A stretch of DNA of 64,000 nucleotides from Stutzerimonas xanthomarina (GTDB taxonomy: Bacteria; Pseudomonadota; Gammaproteobacteria; Pseudomonadales; Pseudomonadaceae). Made by a program: the position numbers and the translations under genes. The notes under the pieces are model-generated. The model was not told the DNA's origin and made no database searches. It worked only from the letters and a program-made list of their open reading frames with translations. Below are positions 47,586-57,660 of this stretch, in pieces. How positions within the stretch are numbered: position 1 is the stretch's first letter; every line of letters starts with the position of its first letter. Location of the stretch: NCBI RefSeq assembly GCF_003935375.1, contig NZ_RHQM01000002.1, positions 305,710 to 369,709 on the forward strand. Reading direction: 5' to 3'.

Positions 47586-49070
47586 ATGACCCGCGAAGAA
47601 TTCCTGCGTTTGGCCGCCGAAGGCCATAACCGCATCCCCCTGTCATTCGAAACCCTTGCCGACTTCGACACGCCGCTGTCGCTGTACCTGAAACTGGCCG
47701 ATGCGCCGAACTCCTATCTGCTCGAATCCGTTCAGGGCGGCGAGAAGTGGGGGCGTTACTCAATCATCGGTCTGCCGTGCCGCACCGTGCTGCGCGTGCG
47801 GGATCACCGCATCAGCGTGACCACCGATGGCATCGAGACCGAGGCCTGTGAGGTCGAGGATCCGCTGGGCTTCGTCGAATCCTTCCAGCAGCGCTACCGC
47901 GTCGCGCCGGTCGAAGGCCTGCCGCGCTTCAATGGCGGGCTAGTCGGCTATTTCGGCTATGACAGCGTGCGCTATGTCGAGCGCAAACTGGGCAATTGCC
48001 CCAACCCGGATCCGCTGGGCACACCGGATATCCTGCTGATGGTTTCCGACGCCGTGGTGGTCTTCGACAACCTCGCCGGCAAGCTGCACTGCATCGTGCT
48101 GGTCGACCCGTCGCAGCCGGAAGCCTACGAGGCGGGCCAGGCTCGCTTGCAGGCGTTGCGGGCGAAGCTGCGCCAGTCGATCACGCCGCGCCTTGGCCTG
48201 GATTTCGAAAAGAGCAATGGTGCCGAACCGACCTTCCGCTCCAGCTTCAGCCGCGAGGATTACGAGCAGGCGGTCAACCGCATCAAGGACTACATCCTCG
48301 CCGGCGACTGCATGCAGGTGGTGATTTCCCAGCGCATGTCGATCCCGTTCAAGGCCGCGCCGATCGATCTCTACCGCGCGCTGCGCTGCTTCAACCCGAC
48401 GCCCTACATGTACTTCTTCAACTTCGGCGACTTCCACGTGGTGGGGTCGTCGCCGGAAGTGCTGGTGCGGGTCGAGGAAGGCCTGGTCACGGTCCGTCCC
48501 ATCGCCGGCACCCGTCCACGCGGTGCCAACGAAGAAGCTGATCTGGCGCTGGAGCAGGACCTGCTCAGCGATGCCAAGGAGCTTGCTGAACACCTGATGC
48601 TGATCGACCTGGGCCGCAACGACGTCGGTCGTGTCGCCGAGACCGGCACGGTGCGACTGACCGAGAAGATGGTTATCGAGCGCTATTCCAATGTCATGCA
48701 CATCGTTTCCAACGTCACCGGCCAGCTCAAGGCACCGCTGACGGCAATGGACGCGCTGCGCGCGATCCTACCGGCCGGCACGCTCTCAGGGGCGCCGAAG
48801 ATTCGTGCCATGGAAATCATCGACGAGCTGGAGCCGGTCAAGCGTGGTGTCTACGGCGGCGCCGTCGGCTATCTGGCCTGGAACGGCAACATGGATACCG
48901 CCATCGCCATCCGTACCGCAGTGATCAAGGACGGCGAGCTGCACGTGCAGGCCGGTGCCGGCATCGTCGCCGACTCGCAGCCGGCGCTCGAATGGGAAGA
49001 GACGCTGAACAAGCGCCGCGCCATGTTCCGTGCGGTGGCCCTGGCCGAACGCGACCAGCAGGAGAACTGA
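47586..49070 (+). CDS. trpE: Anthranilate synthase component I
   Basis: 494 residues. The feedback site [17 protein letters not shown] (LLES motif) is near residue 40, and the chorismate-binding C-terminal domain contains [32 protein letters not shown] and [18 protein letters not shown]. With TrpG it makes anthranilate from chorismate and glutamine. The ATG at 47586 gives the expected N-terminus; the upstream open frame runs over the leader region and is not used. Its stop is only 2 bases before trpG. Confidence 0.97.
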   Translation: MTREEFLRLAAEGHNRIPLSFETLADFDTPLSLYLKLADAPNSYLLESVQGGEKWGRYSIIGLPCRTVLRVRDHRISVTTDGIETEACEVEDPLGFVESFQQRYRVAPVEGLPRFNGGLVGYFGYDSVRYVERKLGNCPNPDPLGTPDILLMVSDAVVVFDNLAGKLHCIVLVDPSQPEAYEAGQARLQALRAKLRQSITPRLGLDFEKSNGAEPTFRSSFSREDYEQAVNRIKDYILAGDCMQVVISQRMSIPFKAAPIDLYRALRCFNPTPYMYFFNFGDFHVVGSSPEVLVRVEEGLVTVRPIAGTRPRGANEEADLALEQDLLSDAKELAEHLMLIDLGRNDVGRVAETGTVRLTEKMVIERYSNVMHIVSNVTGQLKAPLTAMDALRAILPAGTLSGAPKIRAMEIIDELEPVKRGVYGGAVGYLAWNGNMDTAIAIRTAVIKDGELHVQAGAGIVADSQPALEWEETLNKRRAMFRAVALAERDQQEN

Positions 49071-49072
49071 TC

Positions 49073-49666
49073 ATGCTGTTGATGCTGGATAACTACGATT
49101 CCTTTACCTACAACGTCGTGCAGTACCTCGGCGAACTGGGCGCTGACGTGAAAGTGGTGCGCAACGACGAACTGAGCGTGGCCGAAATCGAAGCGCTGAA
49201 TCCGGAGCGCATCGTCGTCTCGCCCGGCCCGTGCACGCCGAACGAGGCCGGTGTGTCGCTGGAGCTGATTCGTCATTTCGCCGGCAAGCTGCCGATTCTC
49301 GGCGTTTGCCTCGGCCACCAGAGCATCGGTCAGGCCTTCGGTGGCGATGTGGTACGTGCTCGGCAGGCCATGCACGGCAAGACCAGCCCGGTGTTTCACC
49401 ATGACCAGGGTGTGTTCGCCGGGCTCAATAATCCGCTGACCGTCACCCGATACCACTCGCTGGTGGTCAAGCGCGAGACATTGCCCGAGTGCCTGGAGAT
49501 CACCGCCTGGACCCAGCTGGAGGATGGCTCGGTCGACGAGATCATGGGCTTGCGACACAAGACGCTGAACATCGAGGGCGTGCAGTTCCACCCCGAATCG
49601 ATCCTCACCGAACAGGGCCATGAGCTGTTCGCGAATTTTCTGAAGCAGACCGGAGGCGTGCGCTGA
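49073..49666 (+). CDS. trpG: Anthranilate synthase glutamine amidotransferase component II
   Basis: 197 residues, class I glutaminase: [22 protein letters not shown], catalytic Cys in [16 protein letters not shown] near residue 79, and His/Glu in [14 protein letters not shown] near 168. It supplies ammonia to TrpE. The gene follows trpE by 2 bases and overlaps trpD by one base, so here trpE is directly joined to trpGDC. In PAO1 these are split by a pyocin cluster. Confidence 0.97.
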   Translation: MLLMLDNYDSFTYNVVQYLGELGADVKVVRNDELSVAEIEALNPERIVVSPGPCTPNEAGVSLELIRHFAGKLPILGVCLGHQSIGQAFGGDVVRARQAMHGKTSPVFHHDQGVFAGLNNPLTVTRYHSLVVKRETLPECLEITAWTQLEDGSVDEIMGLRHKTLNIEGVQFHPESILTEQGHELFANFLKQTGGVR

Positions 49667-50712
49667 TGGATATCAAGGAAGCCCTCAACCGCATCGTCGG
49701 TCAGCTGGACCTGACCACCGAAGAGATGCAGGCGGTGATGCGTCAGATCATGACCGGTCAGTGCACTGATGCGCAGGTCGGTGCGTTCCTCATGGGCATG
49801 CGCATGAAGAGCGAAACCATCGACGAGATCGTCGGCGCGGTGCAGGTCATGCGTGAGCTTGCCGCCCCGGTGCGTTTCGACACCGACAAGCTTGTCGACA
49901 CCTGTGGCACCGGTGGCGACGGCATGAATATCTTCAACGTGTCCACTGCCGCCTCGTTCGTCGTTGCGGCCGCTGGCGGCAAGGTCGCCAAGCACGGTAA
50001 CCGCGCAGTATCCGGCAAGAGCGGCAGCGCCGATCTGCTCGAGGCGGCCGGGGTCTTCCTCGACCTGACGCCCGAGCAGGTGGCGCGCAGTGTCGATACG
50101 GTCGGCGTCGGCTTCATGTTCGCCCCGGCCCATCATGGCGCCATGAAGCACGCGGCCGGCCCGCGCCGCGAACTCGGCCTACGTACGCTGTTCAATATCC
50201 TCGGCCCCATGGCCAACCCGGCCGGCGTCCGCCATCAGGTGCTTGGCGTGTTCAGCAAGGCATTGTGCCGGCCGATGGCCGAAGTGCTGGCTCGTCTGGG
50301 CAGCAAGCATGTGCTGGTGGTGCATGCGCAGGATGGGCTGGACGAGATCAGTCTGGCCGCGCCGACGCATGTTGCCGAGCTGAAGGATGGTGAGATCCGT
50401 GAATACAGCATTCAGCCCGAGGACTTTGGCATCAAGAGCCAGAGTTTGATCGGCCTGAACGTAGAGGACGCTCAGGGCTCGCTGGCCTTGATCCGCGATG
50501 CGCTGGGGCGTCGGCAGAGCGAGAACGGGCAGAAGGCTGCCGACATGATCGTGCTCAACGCTGGCGCTGCGCTTTACGCAGCCGATCTGGCGAGCAGCCT
50601 GAAGCAGGGTGTCGAGATGGCGCATGATGCCCTCAGCACCGGGTTGGCGCGTGACAAGCTGGAGGAGCTGGTTTCCTTCACCGCGGTATTCAAGCAGGAG
50701 AATCAAAAGTGA
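49666..50712 (+). CDS. trpD: Anthranilate phosphoribosyltransferase
   Basis: 348 residues. [17 protein letters not shown] (PRPP-binding Gly-rich loop, ~80), [19 protein letters not shown] (~107) and [13 protein letters not shown] are the conserved motifs. It joins anthranilate to PRPP in the second step of tryptophan synthesis. It overlaps trpG by one base and trpC by 4 bases. Confidence 0.97.
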   Translation: MDIKEALNRIVGQLDLTTEEMQAVMRQIMTGQCTDAQVGAFLMGMRMKSETIDEIVGAVQVMRELAAPVRFDTDKLVDTCGTGGDGMNIFNVSTAASFVVAAAGGKVAKHGNRAVSGKSGSADLLEAAGVFLDLTPEQVARSVDTVGVGFMFAPAHHGAMKHAAGPRRELGLRTLFNILGPMANPAGVRHQVLGVFSKALCRPMAEVLARLGSKHVLVVHAQDGLDEISLAAPTHVAELKDGEIREYSIQPEDFGIKSQSLIGLNVEDAQGSLALIRDALGRRQSENGQKAADMIVLNAGAALYAADLASSLKQGVEMAHDALSTGLARDKLEELVSFTAVFKQENQK

Positions 50713-51551
50713 GCGTGCCGACCGTTCTGGAGAAGATCATCGCCCGCAAGTTCGAGGAGGTTGCGCAGCGCAGTCGCCAGGTCGGGCTGGGTGAGCTGGA
50801 GCAGCGTGCCGCAGCTGCCGATCCGGTGCGTGGCTTCGCTGCCGCGCTTGAGCGCCGGGTGCGCAGCAAGGAGCCTGCGGTTATCGCTGAGGTGAAGAAG
50901 GCATCGCCGAGCAAAGGGGTCATTCGCGACCCCTTCCTGCCCGCCGAGATTGCCGCCAGCTACGAGGCCGGGGGCGCTGCCTGCCTGTCGGTACTGACTG
51001 ACATCGATTTCTTTCAGGGCGCCGATGAATATCTGCAGCAGGCGCGGGCGGCTTGCTCGCTGCCGGTTATCCGCAAGGATTTCATGATCGACCCGTATCA
51101 GGTGGTCGAAGCGCGAGCGCTTGGCGCCGACTGCATTCTGCTGATCGTCGCGGCACTGGAAGATACCCGCATGCACGAGCTGGCGGCAGTGGCCAAGGAG
51201 CAGGGGCTGGATGTGCTGGTAGAAGTGCACGATGCTGCCGAACTCGAACGTGCGCTACGTCTGGAAACGCCGCTGGTGGGCATCAACAACCGCAACCTGC
51301 ATACCTTCGAGGTCAACCTGGAAACCACGCTGGATCTTCTGCCGCGGATTCCAAAGGATCGTCTGGTGGTGACCGAGAGCGGGATCTTCAATCGTGCCGA
51401 TGTCGAGCTGATGGAGATAAACCAGGTGTATGCGTTTCTGGTGGGCGAGGCGTTCATGCGTGCTGAACAGCCAGGCGTAGAGCTGCAGCGCCTGTTCTAC
51501 CCTGATCGTTCGCGCGGCCGTGCGGCCCCTGTCGCTGCCGATCCGGAGTGA
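50709..51551 (+). CDS. trpC: Indole-3-glycerol phosphate synthase
   Basis: 280 residues, TIM barrel. [17 protein letters not shown] near residue 58 holds the catalytic Lys and substrate-binding Ser; [30 protein letters not shown] and VVTESGI follow. It closes the indole ring to indole-3-glycerol phosphate. The GTG start overlaps the trpD stop (GTGA). Monofunctional, without a fused TrpF, as usual in pseudomonads. Confidence 0.97.
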   Translation: MSVPTVLEKIIARKFEEVAQRSRQVGLGELEQRAAAADPVRGFAAALERRVRSKEPAVIAEVKKASPSKGVIRDPFLPAEIAASYEAGGAACLSVLTDIDFFQGADEYLQQARAACSLPVIRKDFMIDPYQVVEARALGADCILLIVAALEDTRMHELAAVAKEQGLDVLVEVHDAAELERALRLETPLVGINNRNLHTFEVNLETTLDLLPRIPKDRLVVTESGIFNRADVELMEINQVYAFLVGEAFMRAEQPGVELQRLFYPDRSRGRAAPVAADPE

Positions 51552-51554
51552 CCG

Positions 51555-51581
51555 CCTGCCCGCGCATTGCGCGCTGGCAGG
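51555..51581. terminator. Bidirectional stem between trpC and vfr
   Basis: CCTGCC/GGCAGG encloses CGCGC/GCGCG, giving a strong stem between two convergent genes. No T-run is present in either direction, so termination efficiency is uncertain. Confidence 0.5.
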
Positions 51582-51596
51582 TAGCGGTCTGAAGGA

Positions 51597-52241
51597 TTAG
51601 CGAGTGCCGAATACCACCATGGTCTTGCCTTTGACATAGACGAGACCCTGGGCTTCCAGGCTCTTGAGCACCCGACCGACCATCTCGCGGGAGCAACCGA
51701 CGATACGGCCGATTTCCTGGCGGGTGATCTTGATCTGCATGCCGTCCGGATGAGTCATGGCGTCAGGCTGCTTGCACAGGTCGAGCAAAGTACGCGCGAC
51801 ACGGCCGGTAACGTCGAGGAAGGCCAGGTCGCCGACCTTGCGTGTGGTGTTGCGCAGACGCTCGGCCATCTGACTGCCGAGGGCGTAGAGGATGTCCGGA
51901 TCCTGCTGGGTCAGCTCGCGAAACTTCGCATAGCTCAGTTCGGCAACTTCGCATTCGGTCTTTGCGCGGACCCAGGCGCTGCGTTCCTTTTCCGCCCCTT
52001 CTTTCTCGAAAAGCCCCATCTCTCCGAAAAAGTCGCCTGCATTCAAATAGGCGATGATCATCTCGCGACCGTCATCATCCTCGATAAGAATGGTGACCGA
52101 GCCTTTGACGATGAAAAAAAGCGACTCGCAACGGTCGCCTGCGTAAATGATCGTGCTCTTTGCCGTGTACCGCCGTCTATGGCAATGGGCGAGCAACTTG
52201 TCGATATTCTTTATCTTGGGCGTAAGAGAGATAGCTACCAT
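51597..52241 (-). CDS. vfr: cAMP-activated global regulator Vfr (CRP homologue)
   Basis: 214 residues, near-identical in layout to P. aeruginosa Vfr. The cyclic-nucleotide domain carries [14 protein letters not shown] and [17 protein letters not shown] (cAMP phosphate-binding region near residue 80-90), and the C-terminal helix-turn-helix [25 protein letters not shown] binds CRP-type sites. In pseudomonads Vfr controls virulence, quorum sensing and type IV pili rather than mainly carbon use. It is convergent with trpC and divergent from the OsmC-like gene (212-base shared region, no clear CRP palindrome seen). Confidence 0.97.
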   Translation of the reverse strand: MVAISLTPKIKNIDKLLAHCHRRRYTAKSTIIYAGDRCESLFFIVKGSVTILIEDDDGREMIIAYLNAGDFFGEMGLFEKEGAEKERSAWVRAKTECEVAELSYAKFRELTQQDPDILYALGSQMAERLRNTTRKVGDLAFLDVTGRVARTLLDLCKQPDAMTHPDGMQIKITRQEIGRIVGCSREMVGRVLKSLEAQGLVYVKGKTMVVFGTR

Positions 52242-52453
52242 GCTGTGGGTCCCGGATAAGTATTCAATAAAGACTGATTATTGTTATATGTGGCTGTCAT
52301 TCAGCTTTCGTGAGCTTAACAGACCAAGGCGGAGCAGTTGCAAAGTTGCGACAGGCGAAACGTGTGGGTCAACGCACCTTTAGTCGCGTATGTGACGCTG
52401 TCGATTTAAAGGCCCATGCTAAGCTATCCGCCCTGTTTTTATTGGAGTTGGCG

Positions 52454-52876
52454 ATGAAAGCGCGCATTCAATGGGTCGACGGTGCGATGTTCCTTGGCGA
52501 GTCCGGCAGCGGGCATGTCGTGGTGATGGATGGCCCGCCCGAGAACGGCGGACGTAACCTTGGCGTACGCCCTATGGAGATGCTGCTACTTGGCCTGGGT
52601 GGCTGCAGTAACTTCGATGTAGTGAGCATTCTGAAAAAGTCGCGGCAGGCTGTGGATAGTTGCGAAGTCTTCGTTGAGGCCGACCGTGCATCCGAAGACC
52701 CAAAGGTGTTTACCAAGATTCATCTGCGTTTCGTCGTCAAGGGGCGCTCGCTGAAGGAGGCTCAGGTCAAGCGCGCGGTCGAGCTTTCGGCGGAGAAATA
52801 CTGCTCGGCCTCAATCATGCTAGGTCGTGCCGGCGTCGAGATCAGCCATGCTTACGAGATTGTCGAACTCGACTGA
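52454..52876 (+). CDS. OsmC/YhfA family protein
   Basis: 140 residues. The OsmC fold is shown by VRPMEMLLLGLGGCSNFDVVSILKKSRQ, whose Cys (near residue 53) is the peroxidatic Cys position of OsmC/Ohr, and by SAEKYCSASIMLGRAG, the second Cys. This is the YhfA-like subgroup that sits beside crp/vfr in many gammaproteobacteria. It may reduce organic peroxides, but for YhfA proteins no substrate is established. The ATG at 52454 follows TTGGAG. Confidence 0.88.
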   Translation: MKARIQWVDGAMFLGESGSGHVVVMDGPPENGGRNLGVRPMEMLLLGLGGCSNFDVVSILKKSRQAVDSCEVFVEADRASEDPKVFTKIHLRFVVKGRSLKEAQVKRAVELSAEKYCSASIMLGRAGVEISHAYEIVELD

Positions 52877-53084
52877 CCGCTATCGGCTATCTCAATCGAT
52901 GGGAGTCGGGCTGGTGGCGCTTTAGACGAGCCTCCCGCTCTGCATCATGCGCAGCCCCCAATTGATTCGGGAGTCATTCATTCCATTGCAATAACGGCCG
53001 TCACCGGCGCGAAGAGGTGTTTACCGTCCTGCTCAGATGCTTCGGTGTCCGACGAGCATGAGCGCCGACAAGAGAATGTTTCCA

Positions 53085-53888
53085 ATGGTGAAAAGCAAAC
53101 TCAAGCTTCACGGGTTCAATAATCTGACCAAGACCTTGAGCTTCAACATCTACGACATCTGCTATGCCGAGACCTCCGAAGACCAGCAGGCATATGTGCA
53201 GTACATCGATGAAGAATACGACGCCGAGCGACTTACACAGATTCTGACCGATGTTGTAGACATCATTGGCGCCAACATACTCAACATTGCCCGCCAGGAT
53301 TACGAGCCGCAGGGCGCCAGCGTGACGATTCTGATCTCCGAACAACCGGTGACGCCAACTGACAGTCAGATCGAGGAGTCGCCTGGCCCGCTGCCCGAAA
53401 CCATCCTTGCGCACCTCGACAAGAGCCACATCACCGTGCATACCTACCCGGAAATACATCCGGTGGACGGCATTGCCACGTTCCGCGTCGATATCGATGT
53501 TTCAACCTGCGGTGTTATCTCGCCGCTGAAGGCGCTCAACTATCTAATCCACCAGTTCGATTCGGATATCGTCACCGTGGATTATCGCGTGCGCGGTTTT
53601 ACCCGCGATGTCGAGGGCAAGAAGCACTTCATTGATCACGAGATCAACTCGATCCAGAACTACCTGTCTGATGACACGCGCTCGGTCTGTCAGATGACCG
53701 ATGTGAATGTGTACCAGGAGAATCTGTTCCACACCAAGATGCTGCTCAAGGACTTCGAGCTGGAGAATTATCTGTTCGGCGATGCGACCAGCAATCTTTC
53801 TCCGGAGCAGCGCAAGCAGGTCGAGAAGCGGTTGCGTCACGAGATGCTGGAAATTTTCTACGCGCGCAACATGCCGCGTCATGCGTAG
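53085..53888 (+). CDS. speD: S-adenosylmethionine decarboxylase proenzyme, E. coli type
   Basis: 267 residues. [24 protein letters not shown] at the start, [21 protein letters not shown], and [16 protein letters not shown] are canonical; cleavage between Lys113 and Ser114 would create the pyruvoyl cofactor. It makes decarboxylated SAM for spermidine synthesis. The start at 53085 ([11 protein letters not shown]) matches the family; ATGs further up would add unrelated residues. The 208 bases before it show no recognisable motif. A clean terminator follows. Confidence 0.96.
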   Translation: MVKSKLKLHGFNNLTKTLSFNIYDICYAETSEDQQAYVQYIDEEYDAERLTQILTDVVDIIGANILNIARQDYEPQGASVTILISEQPVTPTDSQIEESPGPLPETILAHLDKSHITVHTYPEIHPVDGIATFRVDIDVSTCGVISPLKALNYLIHQFDSDIVTVDYRVRGFTRDVEGKKHFIDHEINSIQNYLSDDTRSVCQMTDVNVYQENLFHTKMLLKDFELENYLFGDATSNLSPEQRKQVEKRLRHEMLEIFYARNMPRHA

Positions 53889-53912
53889 GCTTCACCAGCA
53901 TTGTCATTGATG

Positions 53913-53935
53913 AGGGCGCTTCGGCGCCCTTTTTC
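53913..53935 (+). terminator. Rho-independent terminator after speD
   Basis: AGGGCGC-TTCG-GCGCCCT forms a stem with a UUCG-type tetraloop followed by TTTTT, 24 bases past the speD stop. Confidence 0.93.
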
Positions 53936-53945
53936 GTGGCAAACG

Positions 53946-54593
53946 TCAGATGCGATAAGTCGCCTTGGTCATGACCTTGGATACCAGGCTCATGCCGAAT
54001 TTGACCGGGGCTGGAAATCGCAGGCCGCCGGCCTCGATGGCGGCGGTGGAGTGCTGCTGCTCGTCCTCGCGCATCTGCTCGAGAATGGCGCGGGATTTGT
54101 CGTCGCTTGCCGGGAGCTGGCCAAGATGCTCGTCCAGGTGCTTGCAGACCTGATCTTCAGTAGCAGCGACGAAGCCCAGGCTGATGCGATCGCTGATCAG
54201 ACCGGCCGTGGCGCCAATCCCGAACGACAGCCCGTAGAAAAGCGGATTGAGCACGCTGGTGTGGCTGCTCAACTGGCGGATGCGTTGTTCACACCAGGCC
54301 AGATGGTCGATTTCCTCATCCGCCGCCTGTTCCATCGCCCGACGTACCTGCGGGAGGCGAGCCGTCAGGGCCTGGCCCTGGTACAGCGCCTGAGCGCAGA
54401 CTTCGCCGGTGTGGTTGATGCGCATCAGGCCGGCAACGTGGCGGGTCTCGCTCTCGCTGAGTTCGGCCTCGTTCTTCAAGACCGCCGGCGACGGGCGTGC
54501 TGGCTGGCCACTGAAAGGCAACAGCGTGCGCAGGGCCGAATCAGCCTGCATCAGCAAGCGGTCAGCTGGGGAGTAGTGGCGTTGGCTGGTCAT
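53946..54593 (-). CDS. coq7: 3-demethoxyubiquinol 3-hydroxylase Coq7
   Basis: 215 residues. Two di-iron motif repeats are visible: [16 protein letters not shown] (Glu ligand) with [12 protein letters not shown] (ExxH), and LDEHLGQLP with MREDEQQHS (ExxxH). Coq7 performs the last ring hydroxylation of ubiquinone synthesis at the inner membrane. The ATG at 54591-54593 is preceded by AGGACAT-type AGGA. It converges with speD across the terminator. Confidence 0.96.
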   Translation of the reverse strand: MTSQRHYSPADRLLMQADSALRTLLPFSGQPARPSPAVLKNEAELSESETRHVAGLMRINHTGEVCAQALYQGQALTARLPQVRRAMEQAADEEIDHLAWCEQRIRQLSSHTSVLNPLFYGLSFGIGATAGLISDRISLGFVAATEDQVCKHLDEHLGQLPASDDKSRAILEQMREDEQQHSTAAIEAGGLRFPAPVKFGMSLVSKVMTKATYRI

Positions 54594-54657
54594 ATGTCCT
54601 CCGGAACAGGTTGGAGCCACGGGCAGTGGATGAGGCTGCAGTTTGGGCGCTTGGCTG

Positions 54658-54999
54658 TCAGCCTGGCGGCCAATGCATCTGCCGCTGACCGAGTACGTGC
54701 ATGTGAATATGGTTGACCGTCTGCCCGCCTAGGTCGTTGCAGTTCATCACCACGCGAAAACCGTCCTGACACCCTTGCTCTGTGGCCAGGCGTTGCGCAG
54801 TCAAGAGGATATGCCCGGCGAGCGCCTTGTCGTGCTCCTCGTTCAGGTCGTGCAAGGTGGCGATATGTTTCTTCGGAATCACCAGAAAGTGCACCGGGGC
54901 CTGAGCCGCGATGTCGTGGAAGGCGATAACCTGATCGTCCTCGTAAAGCTTGCGTGCGGGAATTTCCCCGTCCACGATCTTGCAAAACAGACAATCCAT
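54658..54999 (-). CDS. HIT family nucleotide-binding hydrolase (HinT-like)
   Basis: 113 residues. [20 protein letters not shown] at the N-terminus and [10 protein letters not shown] near residue 97, the HxHxHxx triad that gives the family its name. HinT-type enzymes hydrolyse purine phosphoramidates such as lysyl-AMP. It is followed by coq7 after 64 bases and divergent from the Ycf46-like ATPase with a 78-base shared region. Confidence 0.93.
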   Translation of the reverse strand: MDCLFCKIVDGEIPARKLYEDDQVIAFHDIAAQAPVHFLVIPKKHIATLHDLNEEHDKALAGHILLTAQRLATEQGCQDGFRVVMNCNDLGGQTVNHIHMHVLGQRQMHWPPG

Positions 55000-55077
55000 G
55001 GCGGTTCTCCGGGAGAGCGTCGGTCAAACAGTGTATCAGGGCATATGAGCCGTGGTGAGGCTGTACAGGGAGGTGAT

Positions 55078-56556
55078 GTGAAGAACGATATTCATGATCT
55101 GGGTTTGGTTCTGGATTCGAGAGTCCGACTGGTGCTGGTTGAGTCCTGGGACGAGCGCAGAGTGCTCGAGACGCTGACGGGGCTTGCCATGCGCCAAGGC
55201 TTGGGCTTCTACCTGTGGTCGGCGACCGAGGGGGTGCGCCATCTGTCCTTTGGCGGCGAGCTGCAGGGCGGCGAGGAAAGCTGCGCGCCGGACGTGGCGC
55301 TGAAACTGGTGAAGCACGATCCCCGGGCGAACCTGTACGTCTTCTGCGATCTGCATCCGTTTCTCGATGAGCCGAAGTTGGTGCGGCTGCTGAAGGACAT
55401 TGCGATGAGTGAAGCGCCTGTGGCGCCGACCCTCGTGCTGGTGTCGCATGCGCTCAAGCTGCCGCCTGAAGTGCAACGCTACGCTGCACGCTTCAGCCTT
55501 TCGCTGCCGTCCGAGGAAGAGCTGCTTGCCATTGTCCGCGAGGAAGCCACCCGCTGGAGCGAGCGTAATCGCGGTGCTCGCGTTCGCACCGACAATCGCA
55601 CGTTGCAGCAGGTGGTGAAGAATCTGCGTGGCCTGAGCCATGCAGAGGCGCGGGCGCTGGCACGCAATGTCATCTGTGATGACGGTGCGATCACCCAGGA
55701 GGATCTTCCCGAGCTCAATCGCAGCAAGTTTCAGCTGCTGGATCTCGATGGGGTGCTGGGGTTCGAATACGAGACGGCCCGCTTCGCGGAGGTGGGTGGT
55801 CTGGCCAATTTCAAACGTTGGTTGGCGGAGCGGCAGGGCGCGTTTCTGGATGGTCAGGGCGATGATCTACCGCGCGGCGTGATGCTGGTCGGGGTGCAAG
55901 GTGGCGGCAAGAGCCTCGCCGCCAAGGCGGTCGCCGGTCTGTGGGGGCTGCCGTTGCTGCGGTTGGATTTCGCCTGCTTGTACAACAAGTATTTCGGTGA
56001 AACCGAGCGTAATCTGCGTGAAGCGCTGACCCTCGCGGAACAGATGGCGCCTTGCGTTTTGTGGATGGACGAGATCGAAAAAGGTTTGGCGACCGGCGAT
56101 ATGGATGGCGGCGTAAGCCAGCGGGTACTGGGCACCCTGCTGACGTGGATGGCCGAGCGTACCGCGCCGGTATTCATGGTGGCTACGGCAAACGCCATCG
56201 ATCGGCTGCCTGCAGAGCTGCTGCGAAAGGGGCGATTCGACGAACTCTTCTTCGTGGATTTGCCAGATCTCGCGACGCGTGCGGATATCTTCCGCATCCA
56301 TCTCACGCGACGCGAACTGCAACCTGATGATATGGGGCTGATGGTGCTGGCCGGGTCGAGTGATGGTTTCTCCGGCGCCGAGATCGAGCAGGTGGTGGTC
56401 AGCGCGGTTTATGCCGGCCAGGCCCAGCAACGGGATGTCGATCAAGCGATGCTGCTCGACTGCATTCGTGCAACATCGCCGTTGTCGGTTGTCATGGCCG
56501 AGCGCCTCGATGCACTGCGGGAGTGGGCAAGGGGGCGCACGGTACAAGCCGATTGA
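55078..56556 (+). CDS. Ycf46-like AAA ATPase of unknown function
   Basis: 492 residues. The N-terminal ~240 residues carry no motif I know. The AAA domain follows: GVMLVGVQGGGKSLAAKAVAG (Walker A near 270), CVLWMDEIEKGL (Walker B near 325), FMVATANAIDRLPAELLRKGRFDE (sensor 1 and Arg finger region). The layout, with LYNKYFGETERNLREA and FFVDLP, matches Ycf46 proteins of cyanobacteria and chloroplasts, which have been linked to carbon-dioxide use there; no role is known in pseudomonads. A GTG start with GGGAGG six bases upstream is preferred over an ATG 11 codons earlier (55045). Confidence 0.85.
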   Translation: MKNDIHDLGLVLDSRVRLVLVESWDERRVLETLTGLAMRQGLGFYLWSATEGVRHLSFGGELQGGEESCAPDVALKLVKHDPRANLYVFCDLHPFLDEPKLVRLLKDIAMSEAPVAPTLVLVSHALKLPPEVQRYAARFSLSLPSEEELLAIVREEATRWSERNRGARVRTDNRTLQQVVKNLRGLSHAEARALARNVICDDGAITQEDLPELNRSKFQLLDLDGVLGFEYETARFAEVGGLANFKRWLAERQGAFLDGQGDDLPRGVMLVGVQGGGKSLAAKAVAGLWGLPLLRLDFACLYNKYFGETERNLREALTLAEQMAPCVLWMDEIEKGLATGDMDGGVSQRVLGTLLTWMAERTAPVFMVATANAIDRLPAELLRKGRFDELFFVDLPDLATRADIFRIHLTRRELQPDDMGLMVLAGSSDGFSGAEIEQVVVSAVYAGQAQQRDVDQAMLLDCIRATSPLSVVMAERLDALREWARGRTVQAD

Positions 56557-56572
56557 GGGTCTGCTTCAGCAG

Positions 56573-57529
56573 CTAGAAGCCGGCTCCCTGACGCATTTCC
56601 ACCAGCGCGGGGATGGTCAGCGCCGCCACTAGGCCGGAGATGATCAACAGCAGCCACAGCGCGGCGAGGATCTTCACCGACCGGCTGTTGGGCGGTGGTG
56701 GCGAACCATAGCGATTGACTTCCCGACTCCCCGGCATCAGCAGCATGACGAAGGGAAACAGGCTGCCCAGCACCGGGACCAGATTGAGCAGGATCAGCCA
56801 GCCGGACCAGCCGAAGTCATGCAGGCGCTGAACGCCGATCTGCACGCTGACCACGAGCATGCCGATGCCGATCAAGCCCATGCAGATGAGCCCCATCGTG
56901 CTGGAGATTGCCGTCATTATCGCGGCGACACCGAACAAGCCCGTGGCCGCGAACATGATCACCAGTGACCACGCTAGATAACGCAGACGGCCAATCCGGC
57001 CTGTGACGGAAAAAGGCTTGAGGTCGCCATGTCGAGGCATTGCTTCGCTGACGTTTGCAGAAGGCGGGGCGTAAGGTGACACCGTTGCGCTGGCGCCCTG
57101 CGGCGCAGCACTCTCATGAAGCCGCGCCTGACGCGCCAGATACTTCTCGATGATGATGCCGCACGTACTGCACTCATTGGCCTGGCTTTGTGCGTGCCCG
57201 CATTTAGGACATGTCATGAGCGCGGCAGGTGGGTTGTCGCCTTGGGCCGCCGCCAGTTCTTCATCCGTCTGCACAAGGCTCAGGGTGGGGGTGGTGTGCT
57301 CAGGCTCTTTGTATGCCCTGGCGCCAGCGCGGTGCAGCGCGCCGATGTACTTGTCGGCTTCCTGGCTGCTCAGCTTGCTTTTGATCACGGCCGCCTGGCC
57401 ACTGAACAATCGCTCGACCTTGCTTGGGTCGGTCTTGAACAGGACGGCCAGGTTTGCCTTTACCGCCTCGAGCGGCATGTCGGGCATAAGTTCGCCGGTG
57501 AAGACGATTTTGAATTGAGCTTGTTGCAT
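56573..57529 (-). CDS. DUF805 membrane protein with zinc ribbon and N-terminal ligand-like domain
   Basis: 318 residues in three parts: an N-terminal soluble domain (1-80; FKIVFTGELMPDMPLEAVKANLAVLF), a short zinc ribbon CPKCGHAQSQANECSTCG (~107-124; four Cys) and a C-terminal DUF805 domain with four membrane helices plus one at the end (~180-318). FKIVFTGEL-type domains with zinc ribbons before DUF805 recur in proteobacteria, but no function is known. Convergent with the Ycf46-like gene, 16 bases away. Confidence 0.8.
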   Translation of the reverse strand: MQQAQFKIVFTGELMPDMPLEAVKANLAVLFKTDPSKVERLFSGQAAVIKSKLSSQEADKYIGALHRAGARAYKEPEHTTPTLSLVQTDEELAAAQGDNPPAALMTCPKCGHAQSQANECSTCGIIIEKYLARQARLHESAAPQGASATVSPYAPPSANVSEAMPRHGDLKPFSVTGRIGRLRYLAWSLVIMFAATGLFGVAAIMTAISSTMGLICMGLIGIGMLVVSVQIGVQRLHDFGWSGWLILLNLVPVLGSLFPFVMLLMPGSREVNRYGSPPPPNSRSVKILAALWLLLIISGLVAALTIPALVEMRQGAGF

Positions 57530-57660
57530 GTGGCGTCCGTGTCACAGGGATGGTTGCGGCAGATTAGAGGTGAGGAACAGCGGATACAACAACGTATGCT
57601 CCGGTTTCCGAGTCAGGTAACACAATGCTCGCGAACTCAACTGATCAGCTGTCGGCCAGC

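Noticed and set aside
52242..52453. CRP/Vfr autoregulatory site between vfr and the OsmC-like gene
   Set aside because: I found no TGTGA-N6-TCACA-like palindrome in the gap by eye; a matrix scan would be needed to exclude a weak site.
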